A stretch of DNA of 64,000 nucleotides, from assembly GCF_050402865.1 (NCBI RefSeq), contig NZ_BAABMF010000001.1:372001-436000 (forward strand), given 5' to 3'. This document shows positions 44,053-53,021 of this stretch, piece after piece. Below the pieces are notes generated by a model. That model had not been told where the DNA came from. It did not search any database and saw only the letters and a list, made by a program, of their open reading frames with translations. The DNA comes from Clostridium_AF sediminicola (GTDB lineage: Bacteria; Bacillota; Clostridia; Clostridiales; Clostridiaceae). The first letter of the stretch is position 1, and every line of letters begins with the position of its first letter. Made by a program: the position numbers and the translations under genes.

Positions 44053-44619
44053 TTATTTATCAATACAAAGGTCCATCAATATTTCATCATCATAATTTCC
44101 ATCCACATTAAAATAATTCTTATGAACCCCAACCTTTTCAAATCCAAATTTCTCATATAATTTGATAGCATTCACATTACTTGCCTTTACTCCAAGGCTC
44201 ATATTTTTTATTATACCATTATTTTTAGCAAACTTAATTAATTCCTCCATAACAGCACTACCTATACCATTTCTCCAATAATCTTTTTTAACTGAAATAG
44301 AAATTTCACTATTATGAGCTATTCTTTTTCTATGTAGGTTATTAATTTGAGATATACTAATAACCTTCCCATCCACAACTCCTATTACCATTAAAGTATT
44401 CTCATCATTATTAACTTTTTTAATGTGTTCTATTTCTTGTTCTAAAGTTAAATGAAAATCACCTACTCCAAATAACAAGTTATCACTTTCTCCCCCAACC
44501 ACATTAAGATACTCAATCATTTCTTTTGCATCCTCAACTCTAGGTCTTCTTAAAATTACACACTGTCCATTTTTTAATTTGATTTCCTTTAGATTTTCAT
44601 ATGATAAATTACTATTCAC
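44053..44619 (-). CDS. GNAT acetyltransferase (RimI/SpeG-like)
   Basis: This 188-residue N-acetyltransferase has the acetyl-CoA loop KDYWRNGIGSAVMEELIKFA and C-terminal NAIKLYEKFGFEKVGVHKNY, DGNYDDEILMDL. I choose the GTG at 44619 because AGGGGG lies eight bases upstream; an ATG at 44661 lacks one. It is related to but distinct from the plus-strand GNAT at 46802-47398, which shares the VVxxEx..L.R.PGEFN..LEQE layout. The substrate is unknown. Confidence 0.85.
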   Translation of the reverse strand: MNSNLSYENLKEIKLKNGQCVILRRPRVEDAKEMIEYLNVVGGESDNLLFGVGDFHLTLEQEIEHIKKVNNDENTLMVIGVVDGKVISISQINNLHRKRIAHNSEISISVKKDYWRNGIGSAVMEELIKFAKNNGIIKNMSLGVKASNVNAIKLYEKFGFEKVGVHKNYFNVDGNYDDEILMDLCIDK

Positions 44620-44840
44620 AAGTAGCACCCCCTTATAGTTCTTATATTTGTATATTTTCAAATATAATAATATCAGGAATAATGATTTCTTTCTATTTTT
44701 CCACTCTCCAACTTTGTTATTTTAATATTTTTTAGATATACTGACGCAATCTATTCCGAAATAATTATAACATGATTCCCATATAATTATAAAAAGCTCA
44801 TTTACAGACACCATTAACCATCTAGTATTGATATAATAAG

Positions 44841-45677
44841 TTAAGTGGTAGTAAATTGTAATCCCGAAACTTCTTTAGAAAATGTTAATAGTTCTTTAAA
44901 GGCTTCTTCTCCATAAACAACTTCTTTTTTGGGTTGTTTTTCATTTTTCTTATTATAGAATTTCCCATAAACATCTTTGCTTTTTGTTTCCATTATGTGT
45001 TCCTTTATGAGTCTTCCAGCTTCTTCTGGTTCGATCATACCCATTATTTTTGAAAGAAATCTTACAATAATATTTTGATTCTTAACTGTATTGGTATTTA
45101 CTATACCTGGCTCAACAAACTCGTATGGAACATCGGTGAGACCATTTTTATTGGCATGATAAGTTAGAAGATTATTTGCCATAAATCCCATAGCTGTGGA
45201 TTTTAAAAGTTTATATTTTGGTGTTCTTAAATTAGTATATTGAATTTGTGAAACCATAGTTGCTCCACCTATATGAACAACCCTTGGAGTATTACTTTTC
45301 CTCAATAATTCATCAAGTTTTACACTAAACATGTATCTGGACATGTACCCTATTATAAATGCTAAATCTATTCCGTCCTTACCTGTCTTAACTTTTTTGA
45401 ACATTGCATTTGCATTTAAAACTAACAAATCTAAATGCTCATGATTTCTAATATACTCATCTAAGAAATTATTATTGTTTTCCACAGTAGAAAGATCTAC
45501 AATATACAATTTATGTTCACCCTTAGGATGAATTTTATTTAAAGACTTTATAACTTCCTCACCTTTATCTTTATTTCTCCCCAATACATGTATGCTATAT
45601 CTTTCCTCTGCTAAAGAAAGAGCAAGAGCTTTACCAATACCATCTGTTGATCCTGTAATTAAAGCAGTTTTTTTCAT
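44841..45677 (-). CDS. Short-chain dehydrogenase/reductase
   Basis: This 278-residue SDR has the coenzyme loop ALITGSTDGIGKALALSLAE, HVLGRNKDKGEEVI and the catalytic Tyr-Lys pair in PKYKLLKSTAMG. It resembles retinol-dehydrogenase/WWOX-like SDRs, which often contain NANAMF in place of the usual NNAG. A TetR-type regulator is encoded 105 bases upstream in the same direction and probably controls it. Confidence 0.85.
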   Translation of the reverse strand: MKKTALITGSTDGIGKALALSLAEERYSIHVLGRNKDKGEEVIKSLNKIHPKGEHKLYIVDLSTVENNNNFLDEYIRNHEHLDLLVLNANAMFKKVKTGKDGIDLAFIIGYMSRYMFSVKLDELLRKSNTPRVVHIGGATMVSQIQYTNLRTPKYKLLKSTAMGFMANNLLTYHANKNGLTDVPYEFVEPGIVNTNTVKNQNIIVRFLSKIMGMIEPEEAGRLIKEHIMETKSKDVYGKFYNKKNEKQPKKEVVYGEEAFKELLTFSKEVSGLQFTTT

Positions 45678-45782
45678 AATTATAATCTCCTTATAAATAG
45701 ATAGCTATCTTTATTCTTTATAACAAAATTGTATATTATAATATCCTCACTCTCAATATACAGTGTTCTAAATGTGTATATA

Positions 45783-46271
45783 TTAAGTATTCAATTGTTT
45801 TATAAACGAATTGAATTCATATACTAATGCCTTTCTAGACATAATACCCATTTCATATTGGGTAAAGAGGGATATAAGTAAATTTAGAATCAATCTCTCT
45901 TCTATAGGTTTATCATTTATTGTATTATAAAGCTTCTTTAACCCATACTTAGATGCAACCATTCTTAAATAATAAGCCTCAAACTCTAAAAATGTCTCCA
46001 TATCTAACTGACTATCCTTGATACCACTGACGATATTTTGATCATTAAAAATTCTACTACATTCTGAGGATTGATTATTATAAATATAGTTATATATATC
46101 ATCTAGTGAGTCAAAGTAAGAATAAAATGTAATCCGTGGTATACTTGCTAGTTCACATATTCTAACTACTGCGGCTTTTTCGAAACCTTTTGAATTAAAT
46201 TCTTCCTTTGCACTCTCTATTATTCTATTCTTCTTTTCTTCTGATAGTCTAAAAAACACTTCACTAGGCAT
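45783..46271 (-). CDS. TetR-family regulator
   Basis: This 162-residue repressor has N-terminal HTH AAVVRICELASIPRITFYSYF, followed by a variable ligand-binding helix bundle. The ATG at 46271 (MPSEVFFRL) has GAGGTGAAAG upstream and is preferred to the one at 46316. It lies immediately upstream of the SDR gene, and local regulation of that gene is likely. Confidence 0.85.
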   Translation of the reverse strand: MPSEVFFRLSEEKKNRIIESAKEEFNSKGFEKAAVVRICELASIPRITFYSYFDSLDDIYNYIYNNQSSECSRIFNDQNIVSGIKDSQLDMETFLEFEAYYLRMVASKYGLKKLYNTINDKPIEERLILNLLISLFTQYEMGIMSRKALVYEFNSFIKQLNT

Positions 46272-46316
46272 ATCTTTCACCTCACTTAATGTAAAATTAA
46301 AACTTATTTTTTGCAT

Positions 46317-46640
46317 AGGAAGTAGAAAGAACCTCCTACGAGTGTGTACAAAATTATAACATTAATATTTTATTTTTGAAATAATATTATTTACAATTCT
46401 TAAGTTTTTGCACAAAGGCTCTGTAATTTTTGCTCCGTAAGATTACTTTTTCTATATTATTTAACTTAATAGCAAAAAACAAAGAGTGGGTTATAATTAG
46501 GACCGGTGCTAATAGTGGATTTTAATTCCTCACGAATAACTGAATTACTACGTGTCCTATTTACTAAAAAAGTTCGTCACCTGTGTCTCCTCAAAAAAAG
46601 TAACGTAAAAAAAGAAATACTGTTTTAAGATATATTTCAT
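46317..46640. other. Intergenic with a partial TCGTC/CTCCTCA repeat
   Basis: No gene is visible. At about 46568-46615 a segment (gttcgtcac..., tctcctca, aaagtaacg) matches parts of the palindromic element at 47468-47535, so the two flank the GNAT gene. Confidence 0.45.
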
Positions 46641-46669
46641 TTGAGGTAGTTATAAATATCTGATATGAT
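46641..46669 (+). promoter_or_regulatory. Sigma-A promoter of the leader peptide/GNAT unit
   Basis: TTGAGG (46641-46646) and TATGAT (46664-46669) are 17 bases apart, with the leader-peptide ATG 62 bases downstream. Confidence 0.6.
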
Positions 46670-46730
46670 ATAAATACTAAAAAAATAACAATTATTTACG
46701 TATGTCATAAATATACTAGGAGGTGGTTAC

Positions 46731-46862
46731 ATGGAAAGCGATATTAGCGATATTTCTAATATTATTAATAATACAATAATTACAAATTGGAGGAAATTAT
46801 TATGGGTAACCACCAAAACAAGAAAGTTTCTAGGGAACTTTACAAGAATGAGTATGCATTAA
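46731..46862 (+). CDS. Possible 43-residue leader peptide overlapping the GNAT start
   Basis: This short frame begins MESDISDISNIINN behind a near-perfect AGGAGGTGG site, stronger than that of the GNAT gene itself. It runs through the GNAT start codon in another frame and stops at 46860-46862. Translation of it would affect ribosome loading on the GNAT gene. It could be a regulatory upstream frame or a chance frame with a good site. Confidence 0.4.
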   Translation: MESDISDISNIINNTIITNWRKLLWVTTKTRKFLGNFTRMSMH

Positions 46863-47398
46863 GAGATGGAAAAAAGCTCATTATACGAAATGCACAATTA
46901 GGTGATGAACAGGGATTGATAGATCAAATGAAGATTGTTGATAGTGAAACAAAATTCTTAGCGCGAGAGCCAGGTGAATTTAATTTCTCACTAGAACAAG
47001 AAAGAGAATTTATTAAGAATACTGCAAAGGATGAGAATAGCCTATTCCTGATTGGGGAAATAGATAGTAGAATCATTGCTAATTGTTCAGTTGGAGTAAT
47101 TTCAAATAACAAGAGATATCTTCATAGAGCCGCAATGGGTATTGCTGTATGTAAGGATTATTGGAGAAATGGTATTGGTAAAAAGATGATGCAGGAATGT
47201 ATAAAATGGTGCAAAGAAAAAGGTATTGAACAACTTGAGCTAGAAGTTGTTACTGAAAATAATCGTGCTGTTTCAATGTATAAAAGTTTAGGTTTTCAGA
47301 TTTATGGTACAAAGAAACATGCATTAAAATATGGTAATGGAACTTATGCTGATGAATACTATATGATTTTATTCTTGCACAATATAAATCCTGCGTAA
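46802..47398 (+). CDS. GNAT acetyltransferase
   Basis: This 198-residue N-acetyltransferase has the acetyl-CoA loop KDYWRNGIGKKMMQECIKWC and C-terminal RAVSMYKSLGFQIYGTKKHA, GTYADEYYMILFL. The ATG at 46802 has GGAGG nine bases upstream. Closest local relative is the minus-strand GNAT at 44053-44619. The substrate is unknown. A 15-bp terminator hairpin follows. Confidence 0.88.
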   Translation: MGNHQNKKVSRELYKNEYALRDGKKLIIRNAQLGDEQGLIDQMKIVDSETKFLAREPGEFNFSLEQEREFIKNTAKDENSLFLIGEIDSRIIANCSVGVISNNKRYLHRAAMGIAVCKDYWRNGIGKKMMQECIKWCKEKGIEQLELEVVTENNRAVSMYKSLGFQIYGTKKHALKYGNGTYADEYYMILFLHNINPA

Positions 47399-47422
47399 AG
47401 TTTTTTACATACAATTATGTAC

Positions 47423-47459
47423 AAAGCTATGGTAGTTGGATTAAAACTACCATAGCTTT
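47423..47459 (+). terminator. Intrinsic terminator of the GNAT gene
   Basis: The arms aaagctatggtagtt and aactaccatagcttt pair perfectly, followed by T-rich DNA. Confidence 0.75.
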
Positions 47460-47467
47460 ATATAGTT

Positions 47468-47535
47468 TCGTCGAAAAGGTCTCCTCATTAAAAGTAACGG
47501 TGCTCTTTGTGAGGAGGCTCTGATGACAAACTTGC
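47468..47535. repeat. Palindromic repeat (tctcctca...tgaggagg)
   Basis: The imperfect palindrome has arms gtctcctcattaa and tgtgaggaggctc. Related sequence occurs at 46568-46615 and 39395-39425. Probably a small non-autonomous repeat. Confidence 0.5.
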
Positions 47536-47561
47536 TTACCTTTGATTTTTATTATGCCAAT

Positions 47562-47846
47562 CTATCGCTTATTAAAATCCTTTGCTATTTTCACTTTTCT
47601 CATTAAATTCTTTCCAGCAAGACAATAGTAACTACATATTCCACAAGAAATACATTGTTCAGGGTTATATTTAATAGTCTTTTCTAATTGTCCATTATCC
47701 ACATAACTTGCAATTTTATAGACCTCCAATGCACTTGGACATCTTTTTACACAAATTCCGCATTTTAAGCAATAGGATTCCTTATAACGTGGAAATTGAC
47801 TAACTGCAATAAAGTTTGTTGACTTTTCAATTAGCTCATTCTCGTT
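47562..47846 (-). pseudogene. C-terminal fragment of an RnfC/PrdC-like protein
   Basis: This frame reads CLKCGICVKRCPSALEVYKI and CISCGICSYYCLAGKNLMRK to TAG at 47562-47564. Two 4Fe-4S motifs of this spacing are the C-terminal ferredoxin domain of RnfC and of the proline-reductase-associated PrdC. The N-terminal NADH/FMN and SLBB parts are absent, and TGA closes the frame upstream. The prolyl-tRNA-deacylase gene next door makes a PrdC origin attractive. Confidence 0.7.
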
Positions 47847-48118
47847 AATTTGTCTTCAATTGAGGAATGTGGTCTTATCAAAATAAAAGGCAGCGAAAGT
47901 AGCATTGCAATAAATATTATAGGATTATTTGAAAACAAAATGCTCTCTGTTGGGAAAATAAAATTAAGTAATACAACTCCTCCCATAGCAGGATTTAATA
48001 TATTTTTACCAGTTCCTCCAAATAGATGTTTTCCAAATACTAACGCTACCACAACACCTAATAATCCACCCTCACTTTCATTAATTTTTCTAATTAATCG
48101 GTATTGCCTTCTAGAAAT
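47831..48118 (-). pseudogene. Fragment of an RnfD-like membrane protein
   Basis: This frame reads RRQYRLIRKINESEGG, then VALVFGKHLFGGTGKNILNP and AMGGVVLLNFIFP, matching the RnfD/NqrB loop with the covalent-flavin region's preceding helix. It ends at the edge of the RnfC-like fragment in a different frame. In rnf operons C precedes D, whereas here the D fragment lies upstream, so deletion and rearrangement joined them. Confidence 0.65.
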
Positions 48119-48289
48119 GTAACCCTAACTGTATAAAATAAATTAGAATTTAACATCAACCGAAAGGTTGATATTGCAAAAATAAATTTTATTTAGGTTG
48201 TTCCATTAATCTGTTATAATTCTTTTATGAATTAATTCAAATCATTAAAATAATGCGTCTTATTTTCAAAATTGGGGGGGAAGTAAAAA

Positions 48290-48787
48290 ATGATTAGTGT
48301 AACTGAACAAAAACTATATGACATTCTCAATTTATTAGGAATTAAATTTACTAGATATGAACATAGCCCAGTATATACTATTGAAGAAGCAAACAAATTA
48401 GATGTATGTATTTCAGGGCAACAATGCAAAAATCTATTTCTCCGAAATAGAAAAGGAAACGTTCATTACCTTATAATTTTAGCCGAATCAAAACAGGTAG
48501 ATTTAAAATCTTTATCTAAACAAATAGGAAGTACAAATTTATCATTTGCTTCAAAAGAAAGATTATATAAATACCTAGGACTTAAACCAGGTTCTGTTAG
48601 TCCTTTTGGTATAATAAACGATATTGAAAGAGAGGTAATAGTTCTAATAGATAGAGATTTAATTAGTACAAGTATTATAAATTTCCATCCAAATGTAAAT
48701 ACAGCAACAATAAGTGTTTCTTACATAGATTTTCAAAAGTTTATTGAGTGGCATAAAAATAAGTTTTATTATATAGATATAAATTAA
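48290..48787 (+). CDS. YbaK/ProX-family aminoacyl-tRNA deacylase
   Basis: This 165-residue editing-domain protein has start MISVTEQKLYDILNLLGIKF and family patterns YEHSPVYTIEEANKLDV, CKNLFLRNRKGNVHYLII, LKPGSVSPFGIIND and IDRDL. ProXp/PrdX-type enzymes hydrolyse alanyl- or cysteinyl-tRNA(Pro). In Clostridia PrdX is encoded in the D-proline reductase locus. GGGGGGAAG lies nine bases before the ATG. Downstream is a terminator copy interrupted by a MITE. Confidence 0.9.
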   Translation: MISVTEQKLYDILNLLGIKFTRYEHSPVYTIEEANKLDVCISGQQCKNLFLRNRKGNVHYLIILAESKQVDLKSLSKQIGSTNLSFASKERLYKYLGLKPGSVSPFGIINDIEREVIVLIDRDLISTSIINFHPNVNTATISVSYIDFQKFIEWHKNKFYYIDIN

Positions 48788-48813
48788 CAAATATGTTGGG
48801 TAATTTAGATTAT

Positions 48814-48933
48814 GGTTAAACCACAAAAAGTAAGTTGAACTAAAATCGACTACAATATCTACCGCAGATTGATGCATTCTGACGCTATATATTGTGGTCG
48901 AAGTTCAACTAAATTACTTTTTGTGGAATAACC
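48814..48933. mobile_element. 120-bp MITE with 7-bp target duplication
   Basis: The ends GGTTAAACCACAAAAAGTAA and, reverse-complemented, GGTTATTCCACAAAAAGTAA form terminal inverted repeats continuing into GTTGAACT. Further internal pairing (tacaatat/atattgt) makes one long hairpin. The element is flanked by agattat at 48807-48813 and 48934-48940, and the uninterrupted sequence gatttagattataatttttt exists at 43768-43787. It contains no coding frame and must be moved by a transposase elsewhere. Confidence 0.88.
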
Positions 48934-48960
48934 AGATTATAATTTTTTTATGAAATTAAG

Positions 48961-48990
48961 AAGGGATTATCAAAATATCGATAATCCCTT
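48961..48990 (+). terminator. Intrinsic terminator (MITE-split repeat copy)
   Basis: The arms aagggattatc/gataatccctt plus T4 are identical to the hairpin at 43798-43828. The MITE now separates it from the deacylase stop by 173 bases. Confidence 0.8.
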
Positions 48991-49077
48991 TTAGGTTATA
49001 GTTTTAAGTTGAAAATCCTACTATGTATAGAAATACCATTATGTTAATATATCTTATTTATGATATATTTTATAATA

Positions 49078-50130
49078 CTACTTATTATTAAATTTCAATA
49101 TGGATATTTTGTAATATTTTTCGTGATCTGGTTTAAGTATTGATACTTCTTTCCACTTATCATTTTCTTTTATATATTCATGTACTAAAACATCATCACC
49201 ATTTGTCAATCGTATAAAATCAAATTTATATTCGTTATCTTGATTGCTTGCATATACTTTTATATAGTTATTTACTATCTCTGTATTATCAATTTTCAAA
49301 TTCATACCATACCAATTATTATATATAACACCTATAATCCAATCATAATAATAATCCCATCCATGTAAAGGGTGACATAAATAGATTTCAGGTAAATAAT
49401 CAACTGATTTTATTTTCCATCCTTCTTTCTTATCATATTCAGTTGTAACTATCCCATAATAGTATTCAAAATAATTGGGTTGTCTTTTAAATCCTTTGCC
49501 TTCTTTTTTATATTTATGACCTTTTAATACTTCCACTTCTACAAAATAATACTTAATATTATCAGGAGTATTAGGAGGCTGATAAGCAGGTTCAAGATGT
49601 AATAAATTCATTGCCCCTGTTCCTTTAAATGAATCTTTAAATTCTTCTAGTGTAATGTTCGCTTTCATATCATCACTAAGTAATCTATATGCATATGGAT
49701 ATGGTATATCATTCCATAATATTGTGCCGCATCCTCCACCATACCCTATCATATTTGCAGCATTTTTAAGGATGGCGTAATACCCATGAATAACATTTTC
49801 TGGTGATTGATATATTGTTGGAAATCCTTCAGCAATATATGGTGGAACTTCATCTTTATCCTTTGGTCTTATAAAATTATATTTTAACTTTACTGCTGAT
49901 AGTTTAGAGGGTCTTTGAAATCGTTCATCTAGCTCATAAGATTTATCATTACTAAATCCAGCTAAATCATTCTCATAGCCACTCTCTTTTTCAACATGTA
50001 TAAATGCGCCAGTACTAATTTGACTCTCATTAAAATAAGTTAATTTTAAAATAAGTATTATAACAAGTATTATGCATCCTAATAAAACCCCTACTAACTT
50101 CTTTCTGATATTTATGATATGAATAATCAT
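49078..50130 (-). CDS. Exported or membrane-anchored protein of unknown function
   Basis: This 350-residue protein has one N-terminal hydrophobic segment (LVGVLLGCIILVIILILKL) and a long extracellular part rich in Tyr, Trp and Asn (YPYAYRLLSDDMKANITLEE, NYFEYYYGIVTTEYDKK, GWDYYYDWIIGVIYNNWYG). It shows no lipobox. It has no enzyme motif that I recognise. It has its own gap on both sides. Confidence 0.6.
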   Translation of the reverse strand: MIIHIINIRKKLVGVLLGCIILVIILILKLTYFNESQISTGAFIHVEKESGYENDLAGFSNDKSYELDERFQRPSKLSAVKLKYNFIRPKDKDEVPPYIAEGFPTIYQSPENVIHGYYAILKNAANMIGYGGGCGTILWNDIPYPYAYRLLSDDMKANITLEEFKDSFKGTGAMNLLHLEPAYQPPNTPDNIKYYFVEVEVLKGHKYKKEGKGFKRQPNYFEYYYGIVTTEYDKKEGWKIKSVDYLPEIYLCHPLHGWDYYYDWIIGVIYNNWYGMNLKIDNTEIVNNYIKVYASNQDNEYKFDFIRLTNGDDVLVHEYIKENDKWKEVSILKPDHEKYYKISILKFNNK

Positions 50131-50420
50131 CTTACTACCTCCCTTTTATAGATTATGTTAGGTAGTAAATTAATAGTCTTTACCATATTAACTTTTTTTC
50201 ACATATTTATATTTTATGTATAAACGATATTTGTAATGTCTATACTTTAAATAACTTCACATATACTTTAGCAAAGAGTACCGGCTAATTATAGCTGGTG
50301 CTTTTTCTTATTCATAATTCTAAATTTGAAATTCAGTACCAATGATGTTTTCAAGATATCCATATTCTACAAGGAATATAACCTTAATAAGTTGTTGTTA
50401 TTACTTTACTATCAAATTTG

Positions 50421-51065
50421 TTACATTATAGTATTTTTTAAGGCTATCAATAATAATGGTATATACATACTTGCTAACAGCAATCGTTGCCACATTCCAC
50501 TAAAACCTATTATAGACTTCTGAAAGTCTTCTTTTTCAGACATAACAAATAATACAAAAAGAACTATACTAAGTATAAAGAATACTATTGAAATTATGCC
50601 TATTATGCTGTTACCCTCTTTAAGGGATATTAAACCTACAACTAAAGGAATAAAAGTTAAACCTAGAAAACCTAAACCTGCTCCAATCCCATGAATTTTG
50701 GATGCTTTTGTTTCAATCTCTTTACCTTCATTAACACTAAATATCCCTGATATGATTCCTGCACCAATTCCAAAGATAAATAATATTATTGTTCCTGCAC
50801 TTGCATAACCTTTTGATACCCCAGAATAAACCATATAGAAATTTACTGCTGAAATACATATTAATATTCCTAGGATAATTAGCCAGAGATTATAAATAAA
50901 AGCTACTGGACTTTTGGGGTTTCCAAGAACGCTCATAACTTGTTTCATATGACTATAACTAGGATAAAAAAAAGCCAAAACATATGCAACAACGTAATCT
51001 CCAATTATAGCTATTATTAATAACATCCAACTCAATTTTGACCACCATAAGCTCAAAAAAATCAC
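50421..51065 (-). CDS. DUF998 family membrane protein
   Basis: This 214-residue protein has six to seven hydrophobic segments and the DUF998 layout: start with DYVVAYVLAFFYPSYSHM, conserved GNPKSPVAFIYNLWLI and late KIHGIGAGLGFLGL. The family is widespread in Firmicutes and uncharacterised. Start ATG at 51065, directly before a weak ribosome site (GAGGTGAT). Confidence 0.8.
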   Translation of the reverse strand: MIFLSLWWSKLSWMLLIIAIIGDYVVAYVLAFFYPSYSHMKQVMSVLGNPKSPVAFIYNLWLIILGILICISAVNFYMVYSGVSKGYASAGTIILFIFGIGAGIISGIFSVNEGKEIETKASKIHGIGAGLGFLGLTFIPLVVGLISLKEGNSIIGIISIVFFILSIVLFVLFVMSEKEDFQKSIIGFSGMWQRLLLASMYIPLLLIALKNTIM

Positions 51066-51667
51066 CTCTTCTTATTGATTAACTAAGAATCCTTCCAAAT
51101 TCAGATTCATTTTCACCTTTGTAAATATAATCAACAATTTTCCTACTTGAATAAAATATGAATACTAATATTATTACTCCTAATAAAACAACTAAATTTT
51201 TGTGTTTTATATAGCAATTGTTATATTAATAAGAAAATTAGGTAATTAGTAAACTATGGAACATATTATATATCATTTGGTAAGATTATACAATATAAAT
51301 CATTTAAGCATAATCAGAGTTATTTTAAATAATTACTTGTTTTTGGATTATTTTCTTTTTCTTTTATTCTATTAACTATTTTTACAATGAAAACCTATTA
51401 AATTAATTCTATTTTGCAAAACAAAAATTTAAAACAAGTTTTGAATTTTTTTTTACGTACCCTAGAGGATATAAACAAATTATTCACATGTTCAAAATCG
51501 ATGACATTGGTCTACCAGGGGTCTTATCATAACTCGGGAGCAAAGTGGATAATTCTTTAAAAGATAAATTATTTACAATTTATCAATTAGGTTATAACAA
51601 AAATTTGAATAAGTTATAACTCTTTAATCCATACTTATAATAAATATTATGAAAGTAGGAATATACT
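51066..51667. other. Long intergenic stretch with one copy of a direct repeat
   Basis: There is no supportable gene in about 600 bases. The only structure noticed is the 56-base direct-repeat copy at 51349-51404. The rest is AT-rich with scattered stops in all frames. Confidence 0.5.
51349..51404. repeat. Direct repeat flanking the zinc-ribbon gene, copy 1
   Basis: The core attctattaactatttttac and aaaacctattaaatt are repeated at 52111-52166 in the same orientation with about 90 percent identity. The two copies bracket the 51668-51928 gene. Confidence 0.75.
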
Positions 51668-51928
51668 GTGTATGAAATTAATTCTTCTAATAAAATATGT
51701 CCGTTATGTAATGGTTTAAAGGCTTATGATGTTGTTTGTAAAAATTGTAATGGTAAAATGGTCGACAGAGGGAAAGTTTCAGATTATTATGATAATTATA
51801 GCCCTTATTTGCCTGAAACTGTTCTAGCTGAGGTTAACGAAGAAAATCAAATGGAATGTACACATTTATTTTATTGTACCAAATGTGATTATTGTAAAAG
51901 GATTACCATTAAAAAGGAAGAAATTTAA
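51668..51928 (+). CDS. Small zinc-ribbon protein
   Basis: This 86-residue protein has two metal-binding knuckle sets: CPLCNGL with CKNCNG near the N-terminus, and CTHLFYCTKCDYC near the C-terminus. The start is GTG at 51668 with AGGA eight bases upstream. Similar small zinc-ribbon proteins are common in Clostridia, and their role is unknown. It is enclosed by a pair of direct repeats, which suggests movement as a cassette. Confidence 0.65.
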   Translation: MYEINSSNKICPLCNGLKAYDVVCKNCNGKMVDRGKVSDYYDNYSPYLPETVLAEVNEENQMECTHLFYCTKCDYCKRITIKKEEI

Positions 51929-51933
51929 AAAAA

Positions 51934-51968
51934 TAATGAGTAGAACTTAATCTACTCGTTATCATTTT
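51934..51968 (+). terminator. Intrinsic terminator of the zinc-ribbon gene
   Basis: The hairpin gagtaga/tctactc with extended A-T pairing is followed by a T run (atttttc). Confidence 0.7.
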
Positions 51969-52110
51969 TCAATTTTTTATATACTTTAATTTAATTACTC
52001 TTTAAATTGAAACTCATGGTAAGGACCGTATTGAATAGTTTGTGTTTTCATAGGTCAATGTTTGACTTACTGATACTGATGAATATACTGCCTTCCGGAA
52101 AATGGAATCC

Positions 52111-52166
52111 TTATTTTCTTTTTCCCTTATTCTATTAACTATTTTTACAAACAAAACCTATTAAAT
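52111..52166. repeat. Direct repeat flanking the zinc-ribbon gene, copy 2
   Basis: Second copy of the 51349-51404 sequence, 762 bases downstream. The surrounding 51969-52290 stretch has no gene. Confidence 0.75.
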
Positions 52167-52290
52167 TCTTCAAATTTATTTTGTTTACATTTGATTTAGT
52201 TAACATAATATTTATTACGTTGCCTAACCGGAATTTTAACTTGATTTTTACATTTATTTAATTAATTACCATATTATAATTTCCTAAAAA

Positions 52291-52330
52291 AATAGTTTAG
52301 AAAAATCATTTCTGATTTTTCTAAACTATT
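52291..52330 (-). terminator. Intrinsic terminator of the Rpn-like gene
   Basis: A perfect 18-bp hairpin (aatagtttagaaaaatca / tgatttttctaaactatt) with a 4-base loop lies 35 bases after the stop. Confidence 0.75.
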
Positions 52331-52364
52331 TATTAATTTCACACACTTATTACCATAACAATAC

Positions 52365-53021
52365 TTAATTCATTTTATCAATAAAATCCTTCAAAGTTTC
52401 AGCTCTTGCAGATAATTTCACCCATTTCTTTAGAGTTTCAATATCTTCCTCTGAATTTATTCTATTTACTAAATCCTCATTGAGTGTAGCTATTTCAATA
52501 AGCTTATCTTTATCCATTCTGTTTATGTCGAATAATAAATATTTAAAATCTACAATATTCTCTTCAAACAATTCATAATTATTCAAAACTTCCTTGAAAC
52601 TTCTCACTGCAGTCCAATTGTTCTTGCCATTATACAGAACTATAGGTACTATTGCTGGTAGTTTAAAACTCTTGCTTTTTCTAATATTTTCTTCAGTATT
52701 TCTTAGTTCGTCTCTCCATACTTCGGTCATATACATTAATAGTCTAATTGGCATTTGAAAATCTACTTTTGACTGAAGTTCTAATAAAATATAGAAAATA
52801 ACTTCACTATTATTTATCTTTACCTTATATATAATGTCTGCTTCTTCTTCCTTAAAATCTTCAAGTATAAACTCTTTATCTACTAAAACTAAATCTTCTT
52901 CTTTAATATATTTTGCCCAATCTTTCTTTACAAAATCTCTTAAGAATTCTAGAAATGTTTCTTTATGTGAAAAAACTTTCTTGTAACCTAAATCATGTTC
53001 ATTATTTTTTCTATGGCTCAT
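52365..53021 (-). CDS. Rpn/YhgA-like PD-(D/E)XK nuclease
   Basis: This 218-residue Rpn-family (recombination-promoting nuclease, transposase_31) protein starts HDLGYKKVFSHKETFLEFL, the family hallmark, with the nuclease core EADIIYKVKIN and LLELQSKVDFQMPIRLLMYM. Typical members have about 300 residues. Here the C-terminal helical tail is short (ARAETLKDFIDKMN), so it may be a truncated or compact form. These proteins act on DNA and are often mobile or defence-associated. Confidence 0.82.
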   Translation of the reverse strand: MSHRKNNEHDLGYKKVFSHKETFLEFLRDFVKKDWAKYIKEEDLVLVDKEFILEDFKEEEADIIYKVKINNSEVIFYILLELQSKVDFQMPIRLLMYMTEVWRDELRNTEENIRKSKSFKLPAIVPIVLYNGKNNWTAVRSFKEVLNNYELFEENIVDFKYLLFDINRMDKDKLIEIATLNEDLVNRINSEEDIETLKKWVKLSARAETLKDFIDKMN

